Origin: a virus
DNA: 21,903 nt
Direction: 5' to 3' (one strand)
IMG/VR virus record: IMGVR_UViG_3300023284_000324
Location: 1 to 21,903 of that record
The position numbers and the translations under genes are program-made. The notes beneath the pieces were generated by a model, which ran no database searches, was not told the origin of the DNA, and was given only the letters and a program-made list of their open reading frames with translations. Each line of letters opens with the position of its first letter. Within the stretch, counting starts at the first letter, position 1. Positions 8,614 to 13,817 of the stretch are shown here, one piece after another.

Positions 8614-8878
8614 ACCAAAAGGCCACACGGATGAGTATAAAGAATCGGCGCAGCGAATATTCAACACCCCCGACGGCAGAATTGTGCTGCGTTATTTATT
8701 TGCTCGGTATGTCGTGGGGGAAAAATTTCACCTTGACGGTTGCATGAATGCGAAAACAACGGCTGAACGAGATTTGGTACTGAACTTAGTAGAAGACATT
8801 TATGAAGACACAGAAAAAATGCTGGCTTATGTTGAACGGCTGCAACAAACTGCATTCGATTCCCAACATACTAACTAA
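8600..8878 (+). CDS. Small Bbp19-like virion-module protein (92 aa)
   Basis: The frame is open from a TTG at 8573, but GTG 8600 has AGGGA at 8591-8595 about 4 bases ahead and removes a basic lead-in, so I prefer GTG 8600. The product begins MLTDKPKGHT. The core 'ESAQRIFNTPDGRIVLRYLFARY ... AERDLVLNLVEDIY' follows the pattern 'F.tp.Gr.vL..L ... A.r..vl.l...i' of the small Bbp19-type proteins coded beside portal genes in podophages such as Bordetella phage BPP-1. Its role there is not well defined; a head-tail or packaging accessory is inferred. The C-terminus is a helix with a Glu/Gln-rich end. It lies between portal and scaffold and overlaps the portal gene's 3' end. Confidence 0.72.
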   Translation: MLTDKPKGHTDEYKESAQRIFNTPDGRIVLRYLFARYVVGEKFHLDGCMNAKTTAERDLVLNLVEDIYEDTEKMLAYVERLQQTAFDSQHTN

Positions 8879-8891
8879 AAGGAGATAATTT

Positions 8892-9719
8892 ATGCCGCCC
8901 GAAGAAACACTTTCGACTAAAGGAGAACCGGAAACCCCGGCCCCAAAAGTTGAAGAGGAACCAAAACCTGCCGAACCCACATGGCGAGACACATTACCCG
9001 ACGACCTCAAAGGGTCAAAGTCGCTGGAAGACTTCAAAGATGTCCCAGGATTAGCAAAATCCTATGTAGAGCTAAAAAAGCACGCTGGCGGATCAGTCAA
9101 GATGCCACAGGCCACAGATGATGCAGAAACCTGGAGTGCGTTCTATACTAAACTTGGCAGACCCGAAGCATCCAAAGATTATCAACTAACCGGAATAGAC
9201 AAACTTGAAGAAGCCGACGTAACCAAGTTTAAGGACTCGATGTTCGGCATAGGTTTATCGCAGCACCAAGCAGACGGGGTTATAAAACACTTCACCGAAG
9301 TCGTCGTACCGCGTTTGGCTGAAGACCGCTGGACACAAGAACGAGGCCAAGCTGCAATTCAGCAAATATGGAAAACTCCAGAGGAAGTGGAGGAAAAATC
9401 GGGGCTAGCCCAACGTGCAGCTAGGAGAATTGGTACTGAATTCGGGGTAATGCTAGAAGAAACCAGTGTAGGCAACCATCCTGTTATGCTTAAATTCCTT
9501 GCGGAGTACGAGTCCACACATAAAGAAGACGGTGGGCCAGGAGGCGGGAGTCATGTTGACAACAGCGGGCGGGAAGCAGCCAAAACCAGGATTGCCGAGA
9601 TAAAGAATGACAGAACCCACCCGTATCACAAAGGCGATAGAGAAGCAACCGCCGAGATGACCGAGCTATACAAGACTGCTGCTGGTGGTACGGGCAGGAT
9701 TTTGTTAGAGGTAGGATGA
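8892..9719 (+). CDS. Capsid scaffolding (assembly) protein
   Basis: 275 residues, slightly shorter than T7 gp9. Scaffold molecules fill the procapsid, drive coat assembly and leave before packaging. The composition fits: a Pro/Glu-rich acidic N-terminus (residues 1-35), then 'LPDDLKGSKSLEDFKDVPGLAKSYVELK' near 34-62, 'WSAFYTKLGRPEASKDYQL' near 79-97, a central helical region rich in Glu and Lys, and a charged C-terminus 'RTHPYHKGDREATAEMTELY'. The 'klGrPe...dYql' pattern is typical of podovirus scaffold proteins. It has an AAAAGGAG ribosome site before the ATG. Its stop overlaps the next start as ATGA at 9716-9719. The order portal-scaffold agrees with T7. Confidence 0.87.
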   Translation: MPPEETLSTKGEPETPAPKVEEEPKPAEPTWRDTLPDDLKGSKSLEDFKDVPGLAKSYVELKKHAGGSVKMPQATDDAETWSAFYTKLGRPEASKDYQLTGIDKLEEADVTKFKDSMFGIGLSQHQADGVIKHFTEVVVPRLAEDRWTQERGQAAIQQIWKTPEEVEEKSGLAQRAARRIGTEFGVMLEETSVGNHPVMLKFLAEYESTHKEDGGPGGGSHVDNSGREAAKTRIAEIKNDRTHPYHKGDREATAEMTELYKTAAGGTGRILLEVG

Positions 9720-9901
9720 ACCAAACTGTTGAACCTGGGGATAGAATCGTTGACAAGTATTTAGAGAAAAACAAACACTTGCCGCAATTCAGAAAAGAAC
9801 CATACAAGGGCGGGCTGATTAAGTTCCGTTTCTGCAAACTGTGTGGTTCTCGACTTACGGCAGGTGAGGAGTTTCGTAACCACATGAATAGGCATGAATA
9901 A
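9716..9901 (+). CDS. Small protein with a classical C2H2 zinc finger (61 aa)
   Basis: The C-terminal 25 residues form a complete C2H2 finger: Cys40-x2-Cys43-x12-His56-x3-His60, with hydrophobic Leu47 and Phe53 at the positions that pack the finger core and a basic helix 'EEFRNHMNRH'. Residues 1-35 are a charged, probably flexible or helical segment ('DRIVDKYLEKNKH'). Classical fingers bind DNA, RNA or protein and are uncommon in phage structural modules; a single finger with a basic lead could bind nucleic acid or a protein partner. The start ATG overlaps the scaffold stop and has a GAGGTAGG-type ribosome site, so it is translated with the scaffold. The function is unknown. Confidence 0.8.
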   Translation: MNQTVEPGDRIVDKYLEKNKHLPQFRKEPYKGGLIKFRFCKLCGSRLTAGEEFRNHMNRHE

Positions 9902-9915
9902 AGGAGGAAATTTTT

Positions 9916-10206
9916 ATGGTTCCAGCAGATTTTAGATCACTAGTATGTGAAAAGTGCGGTGATTACGCCGCTACTTACGGTAAGTTTTGCGGTGATTGTA
10001 TTGTCGAACGCGGCGAGACACCACTAGATTATGACGCCGGGTTAAAGGTGCGTGCGTTACAACGGCAACGCGAAGAGAAAGAAGGCAAAATTACTACTGA
10101 AATGGTAGACCTAGCACACCTTGAAATGGAACAACACAAGGAGGAGTTGGGGGAAGTTGGACCAAAGTTTACTAAAAAGGAAGTGGTGGACAAAGAAGTA
10201 AAGTGA
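9916..10206 (+). CDS. Small zinc-ribbon protein with charged tail (96 aa)
   Basis: Residues 11-28 carry a treble-clef/ribbon-type metal site: Cys11-x2-Cys14-x10-Cys25-x2-Cys28. The rest is a strongly charged helix rich in Glu and Lys ('ALQRQREEKEGK', 'HLEMEQHKEELGE') ending in a Lys/Glu tail. The gene has the strongest ribosome site of the region (AAGGAGG ending 8 bases before the ATG), implying abundant product. It directly follows another zinc-site gene and overlaps the next gene by four bases (GTGA at 10203-10206). No enzyme motif is present. A structural or nucleic-acid/protein-binding accessory in head assembly is inferred from context only. Confidence 0.8.
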   Translation: MVPADFRSLVCEKCGDYAATYGKFCGDCIVERGETPLDYDAGLKVRALQRQREEKEGKITTEMVDLAHLEMEQHKEELGEVGPKFTKKEVVDKEVK

Positions 10207-10547
10207 AAAAACTATTAATGATAGCATTTTTATTTATCGCGTTGCTCGCCGGAGGAAAGGGACTTTGGGCGTCATTAGTCTTCCCTGTCCACACACCCGT
10301 TAACGTAACCACCACAACTACTCAAGTTCTGGCGGCGAAGGCCGGGCGTAAATTCCTGCATTTAATCAACGACTCTGACACGGTGATTTACTGTAAGATT
10401 GACGGCAACCCAGCTATATTGAATGAAGGCGAACGGCTTAACGCAAATGGTGGAAACCTCTTCATGGATATTATCGTACCAGACAAGGTTGTTAATTGTA
10501 TCCATGATGGCACAGGCAACAAAGTGATTCTAGCAACAGAGGGGTAA
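10203..10547 (+). CDS. Signal-peptide protein with decoration-like beta domain (114 aa)
   Basis: Starts at GTG 10203, overlapping the previous stop. The first 23 residues read as a signal peptide or membrane anchor: MKKLLMIAFLFIALLAGGKG, followed by Ala-Ser near 23-24. The mature part is a small beta-sandwich with 'GRKFLHLINDSDTVIYCKI', 'GNPAILNEGERLNANGGNLFM' and 'VVNCIHDGTGNKVILATEG', an arrangement seen in small phage head or fibre decoration domains. The two Cys residues (in 'IYCKI' and 'VNCIH') could form a disulfide after export. The gene lies between scaffold and capsid genes, a place held by no gene in T7. Whether it joins the virion or is exported cannot be told from sequence. Confidence 0.75.
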   Translation: MKKLLMIAFLFIALLAGGKGLWASLVFPVHTPVNVTTTTTQVLAAKAGRKFLHLINDSDTVIYCKIDGNPAILNEGERLNANGGNLFMDIIVPDKVVNCIHDGTGNKVILATEG

Positions 10548-10551
10548 GAGT

Positions 10552-11133
10552 ATGTGGAAAGCGATAGCAACATGTTCTATTATTCTGCTTGCTCTAATGG
10601 CTGTCCAAGTACCCGCAGGATTTCTGGGTGGAGGCGAAGGTGAAACGATTTATGCTCAACTTTCGAGTTCCATAGACCAAGAACCAACAGACACAAATCC
10701 AACAGTCATCACTTACAACATCCAAGATGCCATTAAAGGTCTTACGCATTCAACAACAGTAAATGCAGGGGAGATCACTATAGACACAGCAGGGATATAC
10801 TTCATCTCACCCCAACCGCAAGTTGGCAAAGACTCTGGTGGTGCGAAGGTAGGCTTTGATATGTTCTTGCAAGTTGACAGAGGCTCCGGTTTTGTGGATG
10901 AGGCCAACTCAAACATCAAACTCACCATCAAAGATGCTGATATTACGGATGTTATTATATCTGCATTTGCTGTTCAACTAAACGCTGGAGACAAGTTTCG
11001 TATGATGCAAGTAGTAAGTAATTCTGGTGTTGGCATGGGGTTAAAAAACACCGGCCCGGTAGTGGGACCGCCAACAATGCCACGAACTCCGGCGATAATC
11101 TTTACCATGCACAGAATAGGTGGAACAACATAA
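10552..11133 (+). CDS. Signal-peptide protein with jelly-roll-like domain (193 aa)
   Basis: 193 residues starting at ATG 10552 four bases after the preceding stop. The first 23 residues are hydrophobic ('CSIILLALMAVQVPAGF'), a signal peptide or anchor. The rest resembles a C1q/TNF-type jelly roll: 'GLTHSTTVNAGEITIDTAGIYFISPQPQVG' near residues 63-92, a Gly-flanked 'DMFLQVDRGSGFVDEANSN' strand, 'VQLNAGDKFRMMQVVSNSG', and a closing 'PAIIFTMHRIGG' strand. In phages such domains form capsid fibres, decoration trimers or receptor-binding tips. It forms a pair with the preceding gene (both signal peptide plus beta domain), just before the non-coding leader of the capsid gene. Confidence 0.78.
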   Translation: MWKAIATCSIILLALMAVQVPAGFLGGGEGETIYAQLSSSIDQEPTDTNPTVITYNIQDAIKGLTHSTTVNAGEITIDTAGIYFISPQPQVGKDSGGAKVGFDMFLQVDRGSGFVDEANSNIKLTIKDADITDVIISAFAVQLNAGDKFRMMQVVSNSGVGMGLKNTGPVVGPPTMPRTPAIIFTMHRIGGTT

Positions 11134-11162
11134 ACAATAAAAAAGTAGCGGACTTACGCATC

Positions 11163-11298
11163 GGGCTTGCAAGAGCAGCGGGAGCTTGCAAACAACCCAC
11201 TAACACGCTAGCTAGGCCCTTCTGGATAACTTAGCGCGGGTTTCATGTGACCTTAACACATGGCGTTCTATCCACGATGTAGTAGGTTTCCCCTACTA
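11163..11298 (+). ncRNA. Candidate structured RNA leader, three stem-loops
   Basis: Stem 1: GGG 11163-11165 with CCC 11196-11198, then TTGCAAG 11167-11173 with CTTGCAA 11185-11191, loop of 11 bases. Stem 2: TGGATA 11223-11228 with TATCCA 11269-11274; CGC 11235-11237 with GCG 11263-11265; CATGTG 11244-11249 with CACATG 11257-11262, loop of 7 bases. Stem 3: TAGTAGG 11280-11286 with CCTACTA 11292-11298, loop of 5 bases. These account for 32 base pairs in 136 bases, all canonical. An alternative pairing CGCTA 11206-11210 with TAGCG 11232-11236 competes with part of stem 2, as in a switch. No U-run follows, so a simple terminator is unlikely. An RNase processing site, stability element or regulatory leader are options; I do not recognise a known RNA family. 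Confidence 0.5.
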
Positions 11299-11338
11299 AT
11301 TCGCATTGGATTGGTCAATAGAATGAATACAAACCCAT

Positions 11339-11344
11339 AGGAGG
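11339..11344 (+). promoter_or_regulatory. Strong ribosome binding site of the capsid gene
   Basis: AGGAGG stands 7 bases ahead of ATG 11352, an almost perfect anti-Shine-Dalgarno match at ideal spacing. It fixes the capsid start and suits a protein needed in hundreds of copies per particle. Confidence 0.85.
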
Positions 11345-11351
11345 AATAAAA

Positions 11352-12215
11352 ATGAGTTTTCAAGTAACTGAAACTTTTGTTCAACAGTACGGCGATAACG
11401 TCCTTTTGCTCTCGCAGCAAATGGGTAGCGTTCTTGCTAGTATGGTTCGAACCAAAGACCGAGTAACAGGAAAGCGCGTTTCTTTTGAACGGTTGGCAGC
11501 TACTACGATGCAAAAGCGTACCTCACGGCACGCACCCATGCCTCAAGTAGACAGTGTTCACACTAGACGTTGGGCAAATTTGGAGGAACAAGATTGGGCA
11601 GACCTAATCGACAGCGAAGACGAGCTTAAAATGCTTGTCTCTCTGCAATCTCCATATGCGATCAACGGTGCGTGGGCAGCTGGACGTACTAAGGACGACA
11701 TTCTTATTACTGCCCTGCTTGGTTCAGCCGTAACAGGCGAAGAAGCGGGTGGAACTCAAGCTCTCCCAGCGGGCCAGAAGGTAGCAGCAGCTTCGGCTGG
11801 ACTAACCCTAGCGAAAATCCGTGCGTCGAAGAAAATTAAGAACAAAGCAAATGTTCTTAAAAGCGACCAGGTTTTCGTTCACAATGCAGAGTCCCTTGAT
11901 GACCTGCTTGGTGATTCAACCATTACAAGCGCAGACTTCAACTCTGTGCGTCTGCTCATGAATGCGGAAATAGATACATTCATGGGTTACAAGTGGTTGC
12001 CCACTGAGCAACTTACCATCATCACAGGAACAACTCGCGCAAACATTGCGTTTCAACGTAATGCCATCGGCCTTGCCGTTGGTAGGGACATCACGCCGTT
12101 TGTTGATACCAGAGTCGATCTAGCGGGCAGACCTACCCAAGTCTACATAACCCTTTCTCTTGGTGCAGTACGCATCGAAGACGAGGGCGTAGTCGAGGTA
12201 GCAGTTGTCGAATAA
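11352..12215 (+). CDS. Major capsid protein
   Basis: 287 residues. The location after scaffold, strong ribosome site, and overall pattern identify the coat protein; it resembles the HK97-fold coat family of podophages that lack detectable similarity to T7 gp10. Seen: N-terminal arm 'SFQVTETFVQQYGDNVLLLSQQ', a basic loop 'DRVTGKRVSFERL' near residues 37-49, 'DSEDELKMLVSLQSPYAINGAWAAGRTKDD' in the helix region near 87-116, then 'LTLAKIRASKKIKNK' (spine-type helix) and 'DQVFVHNAESLDDLLGD' of the A-domain, with 'INAEIDTFMGYKW'-like strand, and a C-terminal beta end 'VRIEDEGVVEVAVVE'. No signal peptide. Followed 10 bases later by a decoration-like gene, so the two are probably one transcript. Confidence 0.88.
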   Translation: MSFQVTETFVQQYGDNVLLLSQQMGSVLASMVRTKDRVTGKRVSFERLAATTMQKRTSRHAPMPQVDSVHTRRWANLEEQDWADLIDSEDELKMLVSLQSPYAINGAWAAGRTKDDILITALLGSAVTGEEAGGTQALPAGQKVAAASAGLTLAKIRASKKIKNKANVLKSDQVFVHNAESLDDLLGDSTITSADFNSVRLLMNAEIDTFMGYKWLPTEQLTIITGTTRANIAFQRNAIGLAVGRDITPFVDTRVDLAGRPTQVYITLSLGAVRIEDEGVVEVAVVE

Positions 12216-12225
12216 GGAGTAAATA

Positions 12226-12699
12226 ATGGCTGAAGTTAAGTCTGATGTAGTAACATTACTGGATGGTACAAACCCTTCAACTAATGTTATCGATGTTACT
12301 CTTTTAAAGGGAACTGCGCATATCGCCCCCTTTAACTACGATCCTGGCGCTACTATCGTCGCATCCGGCGATACGGTTCTGCTGACGGAGCTTCCTGCGG
12401 GGGCGCGTGTCTGGGGTATCTATGTTGTCCATGATGATCTTGATGGTGGTGGTTCTACTACTACCTATGACATCGGGGATGCCGTAGATGATGACAGATA
12501 CGTTTCTGCTATTACTGGTGCGGCACAAACTGGTGCCTGGTTAGCCTTACGAAGCGAAGATGCAAATCTCGCTGACAAGGTTCTAGGTATTGGATTTAAG
12601 CATACTGCAGTGACAAGGATTGTACTCCTGGTCAACACACTTGCTTGGGTAGCTGACGCTCAGTTTAGTGGATTTGTCCTCTACAGTTCTATCAACTAA
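12226..12699 (+). CDS. Head decoration-like structural protein (157 aa)
   Basis: 157 residues, beta-rich, no signal peptide. Recognisable pieces are 'HIAPFNYDPGATIVASGDTVLL' near residues 32-52, 'ELPAGARVWGIYVVHDDL' near 54-71 and 'TTTYDIGDAVDDDRYVSA' near 77-94, ending 'AQFSGFVLYSSIN'. This pattern is common in phage structural proteins coded directly after the coat gene. A role in binding or stabilising the capsid surface is inferred from family pattern and position. It has a GGAG ribosome site and starts 10 bases after the capsid stop. A strong hairpin follows its stop. Confidence 0.75.
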   Translation: MAEVKSDVVTLLDGTNPSTNVIDVTLLKGTAHIAPFNYDPGATIVASGDTVLLTELPAGARVWGIYVVHDDLDGGGSTTTYDIGDAVDDDRYVSAITGAAQTGAWLALRSEDANLADKVLGIGFKHTAVTRIVLLVNTLAWVADAQFSGFVLYSSIN

Positions 12700-12708
12700 G
12701 CCTAGTTG

Positions 12709-12763
12709 TAGGTAAGAGAAACCGAGCCTGGGAAGCCGAAACAACCCCCAGGCTCCATACCTA
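12709..12763 (+). terminator. Two-part hairpin after the capsid cassette (terminator or processing site)
   Basis: The inner stem GAGCCTGGG 12724-12732 pairs perfectly with CCCAGGCTC 12747-12755 around a 14-base loop. An outer stem TAGGTA 12709-12714 pairs with TACCTA 12758-12763; the side bulges are 9 and 2 bases. T7 has its main terminator at the same place, directly after gene 10. No T-run follows, so it may attenuate rather than stop transcription, or be an RNase cleavage or 3'-end stabilising site. It could also be a DNA-level palindrome. Confidence 0.6.
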
Positions 12764-12778
12764 AAGCCATTGGAGTTT

Positions 12779-12997
12779 ATGCCTGTGGATTTAGGTATGA
12801 AAACATTCACCGTAGAAAGTGGCGAACCTTTTGATATACCGAAACATGGACACCACACCACCATATGCTGCGATTGTGGCTTGGCTCACTTGGAACGTGT
12901 CGAGAAAACCGAAAAAGGCTTTACCATAACTGTATGGAGAGATAACTTTGAAACACTTAGACAACATAAGCTAAAAAGGAAAAAGAAGAAAAAATGA
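12779..12997 (+). CDS. Small His/Cys metal-site protein with basic tail (72 aa)
   Basis: I chose ATG 12779, 3 bases after GGAG at 12772-12775; in-frame GTG 12785 (9 bases from the site) would shorten it by two residues, and TTG 12770 lacks a ribosome site. The core 'KHGHHTTICCDCGLAH' (His25, His26, Cys30, Cys31, Cys33, His37) looks like a zinc site; the same motif occurs in small podophage proteins of unknown function. A beta strand 'GFTITVWRDN' follows, and the C-terminus is a run of Lys/Arg (KLKRKKKKK), suiting nucleic acid binding. The purine-rich codons of that tail provide the ribosome site for the next gene, whose ATG overlaps this stop (ATGA 12994-12997). Function unknown. Confidence 0.78.
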   Translation: MPVDLGMKTFTVESGEPFDIPKHGHHTTICCDCGLAHLERVEKTEKGFTITVWRDNFETLRQHKLKRKKKKK

Positions 12998-13623
12998 GTT
13001 TGCTGAATGAAATAAGCGTTGTTAACTCGGCATTAGCAGATGTCGGAAACCCGGCTATTGCGTCGTTCTCGCCTTCTGATGGTACTCTAGCCAGTGATAT
13101 TGCAACGCTAAAGTATGAATCCCTGCGTGACTCGACATTAAGCATGGCATGGTGGGGGTTTGCTCGTCGGTTTGCAACACTTGCTGCATTGACGGCTACA
13201 GATAATCCTACGTTTGGTTTCACGAACGGTTTTGGGCTTCCATCAGATTACATCGTAATCGTCCGTACTGAAGACAACGAAAACTTTCAACTCTATGATA
13301 CAGGAACGGCTACAGCACTAGCCTCCAACTCCAGCGAGGTTAAGATCGAATACATTGCAAGGATTACAAACACTACCCGTTGGGATGATTTGTTTACCCA
13401 AGCTATTACTACCGGTCTGGCTTCGTCATTCGCGTTAGGCTTACTTCACAATAGTAAATATGCTGATGGACTTCTTGCGAAATACGAAAGGTTAGTAGAA
13501 CTGGCGGGTGTCATCAATGGCAGAAATGACAACAACCCTAAATTTGTCGAATCTAATATACTGCTGGAAGTGCGTGGATTACCAACACGCAGACCCGATA
13601 AGGTATTACAGCCGCCGTATTAA
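12994..13623 (+). CDS. Tail tubular protein A (T7 gp11-like, adaptor/gatekeeper)
   Basis: 209 residues against 196 in T7 gp11. It forms the dodecameric ring under the portal and joins head to tail. Family features: N-terminal helix 'LLNEISVVNSALADVGNPAI', 'YESLRDSTLSMAWWGFARRFATLA' near residues 44-67 (the conserved 'aR.a.L' part), 'GFGLPSDYIVIVR' near 79-91 and the C-terminal helix 'ALGLLHNSKYADGLLAKYERL'. The start overlaps the preceding stop as ATGA. A small lipoprotein-type gene then separates it from tail tubular B, whereas in T7 gp11 and gp12 are adjacent. Confidence 0.92.
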   Translation: MSLLNEISVVNSALADVGNPAIASFSPSDGTLASDIATLKYESLRDSTLSMAWWGFARRFATLAALTATDNPTFGFTNGFGLPSDYIVIVRTEDNENFQLYDTGTATALASNSSEVKIEYIARITNTTRWDDLFTQAITTGLASSFALGLLHNSKYADGLLAKYERLVELAGVINGRNDNNPKFVESNILLEVRGLPTRRPDKVLQPPY

Positions 13624-13625
13624 TT

Positions 13626-13817
13626 ATGAAAAGTTTAACCATACTATTGCTACTACTCACCGTTGGCTGTGCGGCTTCTCCACGTGTAAACATCGACAAG
13701 CGTGTAATCGTTATTGGAAACTGTAACAAAGTCACGTACACCACAAAGGCCGAAGTAATAACCGATGCCGAAACGGAACAAACCATCAGCCCGAAGACTG
13801 ACTTCAAGTTAAAATGA
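13626..13817 (+). CDS. Putative small lipoprotein (63 aa)
   Basis: MKSLTILLLLLTVGCAASPR is a lipoprotein signal: a positive residue, a hydrophobic core and a Leu-Thr-Val-Gly-Cys lipobox with Cys15 as predicted lipid-attachment residue. The mature part is about 49 residues, beta-prone ('NIDKRVIVIGNCNKVTYTT') with a second Cys. It lies 2 bases after tubular A and overlaps tubular B as ATGA at 13814-13817. A short lipoprotein could be an outer-membrane spanin subunit, a superinfection-exclusion lipoprotein, or be carried to the membrane during DNA ejection. No partner inner-membrane spanin and no Pro-rich stretch are visible, so the spanin idea is weak. Confidence 0.7.
   Translation: MKSLTILLLLLTVGCAASPRVNIDKRVIVIGNCNKVTYTTKAEVITDAETEQTISPKTDFKLK

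Larger units (their letters stand above)
11134..11351 (+). other. 218-base non-coding leader upstream of the capsid gene
   Basis: This is the only long gap in the window. No frame has a credible gene here. It contains three strong stem-loops (11163-11298), an 8-base palindrome CTAGCTAG at 11208-11215, an A-rich start after the upstream stop, and a strong ribosome site at its end. In T7 the equivalent spot ahead of gene 10 holds a strong promoter and is part of the highly transcribed capsid region. A good sigma-70 promoter was not found. Confidence 0.75.

Noticed and set aside
11296-11324. Sigma-70 promoter with TAGAAT at 11319-11324
   Set aside because: There is no acceptable -35 box at 16-18 bases upstream (CTAATT), so this is not supported.
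11134-11351. tRNA or tmRNA-like gene in the non-coding gap
   Set aside because: No T-loop motif, acceptor stem or CCA-type end could be fitted to the region; stem-loops are too short and linear.
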